In this document: in pieces, positions 21,549-63,888 of the stretch | How the letters are laid out: the number at the start of each line of letters is the position of its first letter | How positions within the stretch are numbered: position 1 is the first letter of the stretch | Assembly: GCA_016806645.1 (NCBI GenBank) | Contig: JACSYO010001821.1 | Coordinates: 334,501-398,500 of the forward strand | Source: Ophiodon elongatus | Lineage: Eukaryota; Chordata; Actinopteri; Perciformes; Hexagrammidae | Length of the DNA stretch: 64,000 bases | Reading direction: 5' to 3' | Notes under the pieces: model-generated | Told to the model about the DNA's origin: nothing | The model's database searches: none | Seen by the model: the letters and a program-made list of their open reading frames with translations, nothing else | Program-made: the position numbers and the translations under genes

Positions 21549-22777
21549 ATACTTGCCACGCTGGTGGGAGTTATGCAATCTGTATTCCATTGATGTAAGA
21601 CTGTTTAGTAACTAATGAAGTATGATGAAATGTATATGTAAACCTGGTAGAGATACATTAAATACAGACCATATCTAGTGTAATATTGTACACTTTACAT
21701 CATATTTCCTAAATGGTAATTGATCATATTGTCGTATCTGTCGTCATTAGTATTCTTTTGAAAAATATATATCTTTTTTTTTTAGATTATTTCCGGATCT
21801 GTTGTTTATTTGTCAGAACTTTGTCGACCCTCCTCATTTTGAACTTCCGTAGTGGTTGAAGTTACTTATCCGTCTGTTCAGTACCTTCTGTTTAAAAAAA
21901 TATAATTTTATACTTTTGGATCCTGTTTACACTCGAATTATAAAAAAAAGAAAAAGTAATTCATGAATAATATAAAATATATATGTTATATTTTGATGAG
22001 ATGAATCAAGAATAATGAGATACTGAGTCAAATATTTACTTTTCTTACCATGTCTTAATTCAGACTGAGTAAAGTCTAAGTGGAGACCTTCTTTAGCACA
22101 GAGGAAGGTAGGATCAGGTGGTTTAGTCACCGAGCCTGAGACACCATGGCGAGCGACACGAATCGTATTCCTTGAGTTACCTATTTTGAGCCAGAATAAA
22201 AAGGAGCATTTGTTCTATTCAAAGAGAGCGTGCGTCTGCGCCCTTTGAGTGTGACTGCCATTAACAGGCTACAATGTAAATGTCCAGCGGTGGACCGATG
22301 CAGCGCTCTGCAAGGGGGGAGCAGGGGAGGGGGGGGGGGGGTGATGCTCGTCATCCTGAAGTCTAATTGCAGCCTTGTGGGCAATAAGCACAGAGCAGTC
22401 TGAAAAATGGAAACCACATTAACATAAACACACTGATAAATATAAGAATGTCCCTCCCTCACAAAAAAAAAAAAAAAAAGGAAATTGAAAAGAGGGCTGA
22501 GACATTACATATTTGACACAAAGCAGCATCATTTCTGCACTGAAAAGGCCCTGAGTGTTGTGGGTAATTCAGAGGCCATGTCAGCCTGTTCCTGGGGCGG
22601 AGTACTGGTGAGGATGATGGAGATGGACCGAACGGTGGAAGGAACATCTTGGCTCAGATGACTCAGTCGGTTGGAGCTCGGCACTCATAGTTCTTAGCTC
22701 AACATGGACGTATTGATAACGAGTGCAAGACTATTCTTACCTTACAGTATGTGGCAGTATCCACTGTGGTAAAGGCA

Positions 22778-23402
22778 AAGTACATTTACTCAAGTACTGC
22801 ACTTAAGAACAATTTCTACGTACTTGTACTTTACGTGAGTGTTTCCATTTTCTGCTAAATGGGAAGTTCAGTTACTTCCCATACTATGATTGTATTAAAA
22901 AAATATATGATCAACTTGTAAAATACAACGTATTGATAAAGATGAAACCCCTGGTTCCCAGCCGTTTAAACTCGTGAAATAGAAATGTCTAGTGCTGTCC
23001 CTTTGTCACAGTTCAGATGTCTATGAGTCGCTAGCAGTTCCACCAAAGAGAGTTGTGTCCGCTAAACACATGGATTCATTTAAATAACTGTTTAAAGCCC
23101 AAGAGTGTCTCAAAAGTTGATTACAGATTTATGTAGCAGAACCTTTCTAACTATCTCACAACCCCTCAGGTATCTTGTGACCCTTCTGAAGGGGCCCGAC
23201 TCCCAGTTTGGTGACCGCTGGACTTAACGACCTGTAAATAAAGTAGTTAAAACAACTACGGATACTTTCAATTTTTTTTTATACTTTAAGCACATTTTTA
23301 TGGATAATACTTTTGCATACACTTCTACTTGCGATACAGCATTTTTTTCACGTTGTTGTATTGGTACTCGTCCTTAAGAAAAGGATCTGAGTACTTCTTC
23401 CT
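22778..23402 (+). repeat. Interspersed teleost repeat, forward copy
   Basis: This is the forward counterpart of the copy at 19317-19862. It starts AAAGTACATTTACTCAAG and ends GATCTGAGTACTTCTTCC. The centre (about 22950-23223) carries ends resembling GGTTCCCAG and GGTGACCGCTGG, suggesting the same nested element as in the reverse copy. Confidence 0.7.
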
Positions 23403-23862
23403 GGGGAAGAAGCGCGAGATTCAATCAGACGAACAAGCTTCCCCTGGCAGCAGAGGCCACGTCTTTAAATGGATGACCTGAGCAGCTGCATGATTAACTT
23501 AAGAGAGCACGCAGTTGGGTGAGCAGGGGACAAGTTGCCGTCAAACCAGATCTGCAGCAGCAATTATTAGGGTCTAAGTGCGTGTATCAGTGCTGGCTCT
23601 CTATCTGCACGTGTGCGCTCACGTGACGGCGTGCAATTGTGCACAGATTCTGTACGGTACAAAGCTGGGGGCGCTTGTTTTCAATAGGAGAGACTACTCC
23701 GCCATTCACACACGTCACACGCTCCATGAACACTCCCCACTGTCTGCTGGGGGTTGGCTGGCCTGGGCCAACCTTAGCCCCGTGCACTCTCCAACACCAG
23801 ATGTAGGTCGCCGAGTGCTGCAGGGGCTGGGGGATGTGGTGTGTGTTTGTGTGTGCTCGCGT

Positions 23863-23905
<43 letters not shown>

Positions 23906-24672
23906 GGTGGGGAGGTTGTGGTGTTTTCGTGCGCACACGTGCATGTCTGCATGCACTTACAAAAGGGGGGAAGATAGAGTGACGATTGTAGTGGATGAGT
24001 TCATCATCAAGGACATGGCCCCCAGCACTCTGTCCCCACTGCTGTCACATTGCATCGTCACACACAGACCACATGAAGCCTGACAGCCCGGCAGACCAGG
24101 CCGAGGACACTCGGGTCCCTCACCGATGCTCTCTCTATTGTTCTCCATCGCTGATGCTCTCCAAGCATCACTTTGCATTAACAGCTTATTACTGTAATTA
24201 AAATGCATGGATGTGATTATAGGGGGCGCTGAAAGCAAGTAGTTGAATGAAGCCCTTAAGTGAATAACAATGTTGTAGGGCTGATTTGTTTTCTCAATGT
24301 TGCAATAATAAAATGTACTCGCCCTCAAATCCAAATGCTTTGTTAACTAGACGAGTGCCATGAATGAAGTAAGAGTGCTTTCTTCTCTGTGGCACCCTAA
24401 AGGACCAGATGAACATGTTGACCTCTGGACTAGTTTTGGTGAATTAAACACAGGAACCACCTCCACAGGATTGTCAATTAGCACTAAACACAAAGTGTAT
24501 TCTTTTTGCAGATATTTGGACACAAAACAAAATAAAGTGGAAAAATTAAACGTTTGACTTGATGAATAGAGCTCAATGAAAAGTTAAAGAATCACCAAAG
24601 TGGTGACATTTGAATTTTGCCAATAAATCCAAAATCCTAAATACAACACACCATTCCTTTAACTGACCCGTG

Positions 24673-24905
24673 AAGGAATAGTTTGACAGTTTGAGAAATC
24701 TCCAGGAAGTGACTGTGCCCAGTCAAGTAATAATCTGGCCCATAAAACCACAACATGTCGTTTAAAGATTAAACAGACGAGATATGACGTGTTAATTAGC
24801 GAGCTTTAGAGGTGTAGATGTGCTCATTTTAGAACGTTTGGACAGAGCCAGGCTAGCTCCTCCCCCATTTACAGTATTTATGCTAAGCTAACTAGCTGCT
24901 TGGCC
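24673..24905. repeat. Interspersed repeat, truncated copy
   Basis: It starts GGAATAGTTTGACAGTTTGA and runs through TGACGTGTTAATTAGCGAGC and ATGCTAAGCTAACTAGCTGC. These phrases mark a family whose fuller copy is at 54295-54533. The far terminal repeat is missing here. Confidence 0.65.
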
Positions 24906-26037
24906 TTGCATATAACGGACAGATGTCCAATAAAAATGTTCCACATATTTATTTCCTGTATTTGTTTCCTGGACATTTTGAGATTTCTTTGCCAATAAAT
25001 CAGTTTCATTTTAGCCGTCTCTGTCCAGCAAATCCCTGCTCTGTGAAGACGCAGCAATCTGGGGTGAAGTCTCTCTAATCTAAACTGATTACAGTGGTGA
25101 TGGCAGCCTTCCTCGCTGTGTGCCAGTTTTAGCACATACCCCCCCCCTCCCCCAATTCTCACTCTCTCTCACACACTCACACTTTCTCCCTAACCTCCTC
25201 CCTCCCTTATCACAGCTGATTGCACTGCTGAAGTCCAAATGAACCGTTAACCCCGTCTTCACCATGAATAGAAACCACAGAATGGCATTCAGGCAGCGGT
25301 GAAACAATGCGCAGTGGGTCTGCTTGTGTTGTGGACCAATGTCACCATTTTGTTACTTTGTTTAAAGGTCTGCTGTGAAAGGACTCGGGACACGCGAGCA
25401 CTGACATCTTTAGGCAATGAGCTACATATGCCATAGCCAATGATGCATGTCGCAATAATGCATTAATGATGCATATAAATATTTCAGTTGCTTTTCAGTG
25501 TGTGAACTATTGGTCTGGGGCTTGTGCCGAGCCATTTACTGTGAATGCCGCTTTCCTTTAACACGCAGCATAGTTGTTCAGGTCGTTCAGTTTGATGTGC
25601 CATCCATTAGAATAACATTAAAGGCATGGGACTGCTGACGTGTGGCTTCAGGATATTCTTCGTTTCTGATCCTGAAGTGAAAGAGGGCAATAAAACCGTC
25701 TGGGAAAGAAGATACTTTGATCTAAATTAGTTTAAGATTTGGAGAGGGTGCAGTGAGGCCATTGCCAGTGAAGGTGGTCTAAATGCACTTTATAAATATA
25801 AAAGTGACTGGATTTGAGTGTGTGTGCATCGTACCATCTCTCAAACTCAGATTACTTGGCTGGACACCGGTCAGGTTATTCTCTCACTTGGACATCTGGA
25901 ATGGGACTCTTACTTCTCATCATGATCTAACATTTAATTACAGTGCTGACTAAGACTGACACCGTCCAAATTTTGTTAGCCGTTGAGGCCCATGAACTAA
26001 AAAATAAACAAAAAAACACTAATTAACAAAATACATG

Positions 26038-26043
26038 TTTAAT
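26038..26043 (-). terminator. Candidate ramac polyadenylation signal ATTAAA
   Basis: The plus strand reads TTTAAT, which is ATTAAA on the minus strand, about 720 bp past the ramac stop codon. No closer AATAAA on the minus strand was found. The interval 26044-26764 is therefore the likely ramac 3'UTR and holds no other recognisable feature. Confidence 0.35.
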
Positions 26044-26764
26044 AAAACAGTTCATCATTCTGACTAACGGGACACAGAAAAATAAAGCTGCATTACAAAC
26101 AGATTTTCTCAGGGAATTCTGATTCACAGTCTGCAACAATTTGCAATACTACAATATCAAAGCATGTATAGATGTCAACACAAAACTATTTGAGCACAAA
26201 GCAACTCACTTATAATGTAATAATCAGATGTTAAGAACAGCCCACATATCTGAAATATTAAATAAGAAATACGTGCGTCATTGTTAATGAGAGTTCCAGT
26301 ATTGAAATCTGTGAGTAAGTCCTTGTTATCATTCCCAAAAATGGAGTAAGATACAGTGGGATTACAGGTCTAAGCAATATACAGGAATATGGAAAAGAGA
26401 ATGACTGTTGAGGTATGGAAACAGTAAGTGGAAGTCAAACAGGATCTGTACTTTTCTGCCATCACATTTCAGAAATTTTTTGAAAAAGAAAAGATCTGGA
26501 GTACATATTTGCTTTGCATTTCCACTTCAGACAATAAACCTGTATTTAACAATTAATAAAAAAAAAGTTCCACACCATTACAGTGATTAACTGTAAATTG
26601 TTAATATTGATATAGTGCTCAGCCCTTGCTTTGAAGACTGTGGCAATGACAGTCACAAACAAAAAAATGGTTAAACATTACCACATAAAAAAGGTATTGC
26701 AATGACAGTTGTAAGACTGTGAATACTATAAACACTGACAACACCTAAGAGATTAGAGTAGAGA

Positions 26765-56436
<29,672 letters not shown>

Positions 56437-56772
56437 GTAAAGTGGCACTGAGCTGAAAGGGTCAGAGTTCAGGTACGAGGGATTCACTACAGTGCGTCTT
56501 CAGGGCAGAAACTATGTGGCACCTACTCCCCCAAGGTGACGTCCACTCAGACACTATCAGCTTTGGCTTCTAATAAACACTACCATGTGAGAAAGATGTT
56601 TTTCGGAGAGGGAGACTGGCAGGAGGAAGGCCAGCATGCTCCACCAAATGGCTCCATTTTGTGTGCTGGCATTCTGAAACTAAATCAAGAGTCACAATTT
56701 GAGCTTACTTATCTGTTTCTGTGGGGGGGCGGGAGGGGATGGTGGTGGGTTCTTAGATTCTGTCCATCTGTC

Positions 56773-56813
<41 letters not shown>

Positions 56814-57470
56814 GAAGGCTGCAGCACTTCTTTACAGGCAGCTTAGAGTAGAAGAGAGGACTTAAAAGGGCTCAAATGAATAACACACAAAGACGATGCT
56901 GATCAGCATCACTAGTAATAATTGGTGTTAGTCCTTGTGGCCCCCTCAGAGAATTAGAGATGAAATATTTCTACAGACTGTCCTCGCTGTTGCCTCTCGT
57001 CTATCTCAGGTGTGTCAGAAGACAGTTTGTACTCGTTAGATCATATGCACATACATGACGAGCGGCCGTGACACAAAGTGCCTCCAGGTGAGTCTCGACC
57101 TGCCTGGCGAGGAGAACTGGCCAAGCGATGACCATCACCACAATATTAACTTTGACGAACATCCACTTATAAACTGAGACGAGAAGAAGATGCAGGTAGG
57201 GGAGCCCATACCGAGGATGTTGATGGGCGTTACCGTGGCGATAAACTCAACGGACAGACACGGTGTTTGCACAAAAAACTAGTCCGAGGAGGGACCGCAG
57301 CAGGAAGTCATCAACTCTCTTGTGGGTGTTTTCAGTAAACACTCCTTTTGATTATGTTTTGCATGAAGAAGGAATGCTCTCTTGTTTTAGGAGCTTTCCT
57401 TCAGAAACATCCAAAAAGAATAATGGGTCCCCCCTTTTTTCCCATGAGTGTAGTGTAGTGTTCAGAGGAC

Positions 57471-57509
<39 letters not shown>

Positions 57510-58250
57510 GCAATAGTATTTTTGTCCATGTGTAGAACAAAGATGTCTCCGAGGCCCTTGATGTACTTCTTACACACCAGTTTTTGTGATGGTGGTGGTT
57601 GTTTCTGGGTGAGGGGACTTGGTGCTGCTCGGTGGGTGAATAATGTGAAAGTGTACTTCACTGATTTGGTTTGGCACCGTCAGATTCTTGGTTTCCGTTT
57701 TACATATTTATTTATTTTTGGTGCCTCTCTGCAACTAGTGTTTCTAGAACAAACCAAGTGGCTCGACCTTCACCTAATGTCTTTAGATGTACGATAATAT
57801 ATCAAATATACCAAACTGTCAGGATTCGGAGGTTTTATAATTATTGAGGATTTGTTTGCAGGATGGTGTCGCAGCTGCTTTCGGGGAAGTCCATCTTGAA
57901 ACGTGGTACATTTGAAATCAAAGGCGTGTGTTGTCGTGGCATATTTACGGGGTAATGCTATGATGTTATAAGTCTATATTTTTTCATCACTGTTTAGATC
58001 TACGAAGGGACATTTTGCTTCTCTCTGTTTAACCCCACTGTGCATAAGTCTCCTGAACCTGGAACACAAAGTATGATCCTTCCTTTTAAAACCAATGCCT
58101 CTTGTGCACTTTTGTGACTCCTGTTCAATATTGTACAATAGAACTGACAATTGTTAAAATTTAGTTTAATTACAACGCTGAGTTTGGTGTCTTCTTTTGA
58201 AGTTCAAGTCGTGGGCCTCATTTTGGCGAGCGCTCCGCAGAGAGGAGAGG
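56437..58250 (+). other. homer2: homer2 3'UTR and flanking sequence
   Basis: AATAAA at 56572-56577 offers a proximal end only 136 bp past the stop. A GT tract (57473-57503), a TA/T tract (56776-56812) and otherwise unremarkable sequence follow. A longer 3'UTR reaching about 58.2 kb is possible, where ACAATAGA is followed by GT-rich DNA. No other gene is seen. Confidence 0.4.
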
Positions 58251-58949
58251 TTTGCCTAATCCCCATTTAGTCCCAAATCAGTATTGTGGGTTCTGTGTAG
58301 GAAACGGAGATGCTGTCAAAGCCTACTAATATGCTGCAATTAAAGTCTCGAGGCATTTTATTCCTGGATGACAAGCTCCGAGGAGGTGGAATGAACCTAC
58401 AGCGCCAGAGCTGCATCCCGTCGAGGCTCGAGTACAGAAGCTCCGCCACCGCACGTCTCCGTCTCTGATGTTGATTTACATAGCACTAAATATAGCTGTA
58501 ATCCTAACAGACGCACACAACCGCAGCAAAAGAAGTGGGATTTATTCAGTCAGTGACACGTATCATTTTTTTTTCCCCGAGATCAGAACAAACACAGACA
58601 TGAGCTTGTTTGAGGGATGGAAAATGCCTTAAACTCTAACGTCATTGCAGCGCTGAGGAAATAACTGCAGGGGTGGATCAGGGGACATGTTGCCGTGGCA
58701 ACTTAATCCCACTCCCTACAGTTTATTTGTTGTGAATAACAGTTTGAATGATTGACGATGAAGTATAGATCCAATGCAACCTTCCAACAATGAAGCTTTT
58801 AATTCCACAACAGTCGGTCATCCTCCTCAGCCAATGGGGCTCCTGGATATTGATTTCCCCGAGGCTCTTTCTTCTTTCTTCAGAGATCAGCTGGGCGGCG
58901 TAGGTGAATCTGGGTAGACGACTTATTAATATGCAGAGTAAGCACTCAT

Positions 58950-59345
58950 TTAGGGCTGCAATGATTAACCAATTAAGTCAGCTGATGAAAAATTAACTGT
59001 TGTAGGACTGCAGCCAACTATTATTTTCACCACTTTTTTTTTTTTTTTTTTTAAAACAGTAAGTAAAAGGCTAAATGTAAAAAGAAAAGAAAATTGCCAC
59101 CCCGAGAATAATTTGGCATTTTGAAATTGCTTTTTTTGTCCGATCAGCAGTGCAGAATCCAAATATATTTAATTTATAAATGATATAAAACTGAGAATAG
59201 TCACAAAATGTTTGGTAATTTTGCTTTATGTCTGATTGACTGGACTGACTATTGACATTGTTGGCGATTCTGTGAGCTGAAACACTGGTAGCTAGATTTT
59301 GGTTTTTGTGAATCGATTGAATCAACTATTTTGATGAACAAATTT
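58950..59345. repeat. Copy of the GCTGCAACTAAC-ended repeat
   Basis: TTTAGGGCTGCAATGATTAA marks the left end. GGCATTTTGAAATTGC lies inside, and GAATCGATTGAATCAACTAT near the right end. A T-run at 59033-59052 interrupts it. This is the least decayed left end in the window. Confidence 0.6.
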
Positions 59346-59559
59346 ATAATTTAGTCACTTTTCAAACAAAATTGCAGAACTTTTTCTTCTGTTTCCGGCT
59401 TCTCAAATGTGGAGACGTTTTTTATGAAAGTAAACTAAATATCTTTGGGTTTAAGACTGAAGAAGCAATGTGAAAACGTCACTATGGGTAATTGTGATCA
59501 GAATTTTTTTCACAATGCCGTGACATTTTATGGACAAAACTATGTATAAATACCTTTCG

Positions 59560-59905
59560 GGGATATTTTTATTTGTTTGCACAAAACCAAAAAGTTATTG
59601 AAGGCTCTGGATCGGTCACTTTTAGGACTGAGCCCTAGGGAGGTCTGTTGTTCCACCGCTTTGGTCCAGACTTCAATATCTCATCAACTATTGGATGGAT
59701 TGCCATTCGATTTTGTACAAACATTCATGTTCCCCAGAGGACGAATCCTAATGACTTAACTAAGATAGTCAACATGGTACATTGTCATTGTGAGCATGTG
59801 AGCATGCTAGCATGCTAGCATGCTGACTTTAGTGTTCAGCTTAAAGCACCACTTGGCCTACGTTCATCCTCAGAGCTGCTCCAAGGGCTGCATTTCTCCC
59901 TTTAT
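59560..59905. repeat. Interspersed teleost repeat
   Basis: It contains CAATATCTCATCAACTATTGG, ACATTCATGTTCCCCAGAGG, a GCATGCTAGCATGCTAGCATG run and TTAAAGCACCACTTGGCCTA, in the order of a very common teleost family known to me. The boundaries are approximate. Confidence 0.6.
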
Positions 59906-60818
59906 TAGATTTATTAGTTTCTTGTTCGGAGAAGAAAAATCTAACTGTCGGCTCTGGATATTGTCACTTTTCATAGACTAAATCATGAATTAATTTAATG
60001 AAAAATAAGTGAAAGATTAATAACTAAAATAACCCTTGCTTGTATTAATCGAACTCAAGTCGACACACAGCAGCGATGCAGCAACGGCAGCGTCTCTGCT
60101 GCTCGTGGCCGAGTCGAACTCTCAGCGAGGCTCATTGTGTGACCGGTGATGAGTGGGCGAGTTGGTGAAACATTAAGAGACTATGCTGCATGTGTCCGAG
60201 AGAGAGAGGGAGAGAGATGGCACTGCAGGCCACTACCACTGAGACTTCCTGTTGCCATAGTAACAGGCTGCGGAATTTCATGTTGACGCTCCGTCGTGGG
60301 GTTTCGTCTAAATGCCTGACGTGTGTGTGTGTGTGCGTCATCCCCAAGGTGCATGACTCGTATTCCCCCCCAGATAACCTGGATGATACTGATAAATTAA
60401 ACACTTAAAAACACTCGTGCGGGACGCAGCAGCCCTGCGAACCAGACGATCAAGAGGAGCAGCCGTAACTAACTCTGCTCGCAGCTTCTCTCTAAAGTAC
60501 GCTGAATAAACCCAATCACAACTGGCTGAGCTGTCACCGCTGGAGAGAGAGAGAGAGAGATGGATATTCCAATATTTGTGATTCGTCATCGTCAGGTGGG
60601 CGACAAACCTACTAAAGTGCACTCACCGGAGGTTCACCGGTACAGGTTAATAAGACACCTCTTCAGCTGATGCGTGACTCATTGAAACGGGCGGGGGTCG
60701 TTCATTACAACGCAGGTGCAGCGGACCCCCTGGCGATCGGGGGGGCGCCGTGAGCAATCCACAAGGAAAGCTCTCCGACCGACAGGACAAACCGTGCTTA
60801 TGGTCCAACGTGTCTTCA

Positions 60819-60824
60819 TTTATT
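60819..60824 (-). terminator. Candidate whamm polyadenylation signal
   Basis: TTTATT on the plus strand is AATAAA on the minus strand, about 1.1 kb past the whamm stop. The interval 60825-61920 is the likely 3'UTR and holds a GT tract next to the stop codon (61887-61916) and a G-run at 61197-61210. Confidence 0.4.
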
Positions 60825-61882
60825 ATTAAAACACAGCAGTTGAAGTGCGTCTGGGCCGCAGCCATCATCAGCTCATCTGCACACACCGGATCAAGTTTCA
60901 GACCTTCGAGCAATGAATCATTTCTTCTGCAAACCGTTTAATGCCGTTTGCCATACAGTATTATATTGTTGTACATAATACATCATAGCCTCGTCTGTTC
61001 AGGTAAGTGCTCTGTGTCAACTAAACACAGAGCTGTGTTTATTGTTGGTTATCTGAAAAAAGAAGCTAGTGTTCTTAACTTGTCACTTCATTTGTCATGA
61101 CAGAGGAAGAAACAACAGACGACATAGAAACCGCACCGGAAACGAGTCCAACACATTCTCACAATTCCCGACACACGGAGAAAAAACAGGCACAGGGGGT
61201 GGGGGGGGGGCAGTGCATCGAACCTGTAATACAAACAGTGACGTAGACTTTATAACATGGAGGCTGCACATAATCAACACTGCTGCACTTCAGGACACAA
61301 CTCTTCCTTTGTTCAGCAATAAAATAAAATAAAAAAAACTACAAAACTCAGTGTGCTGTAGCCCTTATTGGGGTAAAGTCAAGAAGAAGAATCTGATTTG
61401 ATTACATTCAAAATAAAAGAAGTCAGCCGAGCTCGACTTGCTTCGACTTGTGTGGGGACGAGTCTTCGTGACGGCGGAGCTGTATAGTGCGGTCGTCTCT
61501 CAGGCTCCCCCCCGCTGTGTGACAGTCTCACAAAAGGCCTTCGTGTGGCGACTTTTCAATCGTTTACCTGCTGTACCACAGCGCTGCTGCTTGGCTTTTC
61601 TTCTTAATGAGTGTTGGAGCACAACGCCTCATTCGCTCCGTTTGGGATTTCTTTCAAAAAAACAAAAAAAAAAACCACCAGCCACGAGCTGGTTGGTTGG
61701 ATTTGGACGTATTGCAACATCTCGGGGCTATTTTGAAAACTGCAATGTTTACGTGAGGAAGAGGCGTAATCCCATCCGTGTCTGTTCGGTGAACATTTGG
61801 CAGCAACGTAAGCTGTAGCTCCGAACCGTGAAGAAAACAGAGCGAGGGTAATGGAAGAGAACAGCTTCATCGGTATATGCGC

Positions 61883-61920
<38 letters not shown>

Positions 61921-61921
<1 letters not shown>

Positions 61922-63888
61922 CAGCTGTCCCAGTCTGTATTGTGACTGTCGTCGTCTCCTCTGTCGTCGTCGTCGTCGTCGTCGTCGGAATCCGCCGCCA
62001 CCTTCTTCATCCTCATCATGGCGGCTTTGATGCTGCGCTCCAGCTCGTTGTCTCCGCTGCTCAGGGCTTCTGCACGCACGTGAACCATCTACGGTGCAAC
62101 GAGAGTCAATTCAGTACCACTTTACATTCGGGTTCAACATTGGCTCCTGAAACGGGGTCTTTAAACTTTAATTCATGCAGATCATTTTTGACTCATTTTT
62201 GGAAGCACAGGCGTAACTGATAACGACATTAACGGCGGCTCTGTTCCGTGTGGGTGTGACGGTGCGAACGTACTTATTGGCAGACGCAGATACAACATGT
62301 CTATCGGCCATTATATCGGCTTTGCTCTCGGCTTCGGCGTGTTCTCGTAGAACGTCTCACCTTCTTCAGGGTGACTCCCAGTCGGATGGCAGACATCAGG
62401 CTGCTCCTCGAGCTCCCAGCAGGGGACGCCGCCTGGGGAGCGGGGGCCTTCCGAAGCTGAATCTGCCCACGTTGCAACGAGGCCAACACTTCATCCATTG
62501 TTCCTGCAGTAAAAAGACAATAAATGGAGAAAGGACACGCTCACAAACGAGGGAAGAAGCTGACGTCGAAGAATGCTTTCGTCTGTAATTTTGCAGTTTC
62601 ACTGCTGATGGAGCGTCTTCACATTTTCACCACACAAAGCGGACGGCACAGAGTTTCCACCTCATTTTTAACAGCAGCTTCCCCTTAAATTACCTCACTT
62701 TCACTAAAGCTCAGAAAATATCAAGTTGTGCTGGACGTTGCAGTCTCCCTGGAGCTGAGAGGGAGCATCAGCAGGGCCACAACTGAGGTAAAATGCCTCC
62801 TCCGGCCTCATGGGGGAAGATGGGAAATTCAGGACAGAACACCATGTACAGACACACACACGCACACGCGCACACACACGCTTCTTCTCTGGAACAAACA
62901 AGCAACCTTCCCTGCAGTCTGACAGATTCACACATTCTTTCTCAATCCGCCAGGAGGATTTGGTAAAAAAATAAATAAATAAACATTCTTGTCTATTTAT
63001 TACAGATGTATAAAAAGCGTGCAGTGCATGAAGTTCACCTATATTTTGTTTCAGCATGTTCTTGGCTGGAAAAGGAGGGTCCTCTTTTTCGCTCAGAGGC
63101 CTTGGTGTGTCTTCGGAGGACGCTTGGACAGGCGGAGAAGGCATAGCAAAGGGCAGTGGAGGAGGCGGAGGTGGAGGTGGAGGTGGGGGAGGAGGAGGAG
63201 GAGGTGCAGTCGGGTAGGTGGTTGGAGGTGGCGGTGCGCAGTAGATTTGGACGGGGATGTCTTTAGGCTGCTGTTTCTTGGGCGTTTTACTGCGTCGGGG
63301 TGCAGGGCGGATGGAGGGGGGTCCTCCGGGGGGGCCGAGGCTGATGATGGACAGCGGCTGGGAGGGACACGGCACTTCCAAAGGAGACATCCTGGACTGA
63401 GGAGTCTTCAGGATGAACTGGCCCTGTCGCCTCTTGGAGAAGAGAAGAGGCAGAAAATGGTTTTAGAAAAAAACGGACATCATCGTGTCTGATGTTCTGA
63501 GAGAGACGACACTCACACACACTAATGTTCTATAAAGGTCTCAGTGTATTGAGTTGAACAGTCAGTCAGTCAGTCAGCAGGGGAGAGGAAAGGGGCGTGG
63601 CGTTGAACGCCATCACTGGCATGCGCTGTAACCTCTCGCCTATCAAGTCAAGTAGTTAATAACTGAATTCTAATTTCGAGGTGAACTATTGAATTAGGCG
63701 CGCGTTAAAGCGGGAGCCTCTGTTTTTTAGTTTTTCCTTGACAGAAGAAGAAGCTGCTGCAGGGCGGAGCGGAGACCGTGAGAGAGCCTGACCTCTCTGA
63801 AGGATCGTAATCTGCTCAGAGTCTTCTCTCGCTCCTCGTCCACCCACTGTTTCCTCCTCTGCTCCTCCTCCTTCCTCTTCTCTCGTTT
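61921..63888 (-). CDS. whamm: WASP homolog-associated protein with actin, membranes and microtubules, C-terminal part (partial)
   Basis: WHAMM activates the Arp2/3 complex on ER-Golgi and autophagic membranes and binds microtubules. Four coding exons are visible: 63793-63888, 63039-63432, 62361-62503 and 61921-62088. They give the last 266 residues; the human protein is about 809. In order: the end of the basic coiled-coil region (KQWVDEEREKTLSRLRSFRE); a Pro-rich segment with 16 consecutive Pro; a first WH2 motif (MDEVLASLQRGQIQLRK); a second WH2 motif (LMSAIRLGVTLKK); a central helix (ELERSIKAAMMRMKKVAAD); and an acidic tail with eight Asp and a near-terminal Trp (TDWDS) expected to contact Arp2/3. 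The membrane-binding N-terminus is beyond the right edge. JMY is the paralogue; the homer2 neighbour and WH2 wording favour whamm. Confidence 0.92.

Larger units (their letters stand above)
18971..26037. other. Repeat-rich intergenic region between btbd1 and ramac
   Basis: I see no gene in this stretch. It holds two oppositely oriented copies of one interspersed repeat (near 19.3-19.9 and 22.8-23.4 kb) and another family copy at 24.67-24.91 kb. It also holds GT microsatellites at 20590-20625, 21505-21546 and 23835-23905, a 14-bp tandem array at 20752-20835, a long G-run near 22.32 kb and a C-run at 25138-25153. The human gene C15orf40 lies between BTBD1 and RAMAC; no trace of it was recognised here. 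Confidence 0.6.

Noticed and set aside
23578..23982. 134-codon Cys/Val-rich frame (and His/Thr shadows on the other strand)
   Set aside because: Driven by a GT microsatellite; the same happens at 18.4, 20.6, 29.9, 53.0, 53.9 and 57.5 kb.
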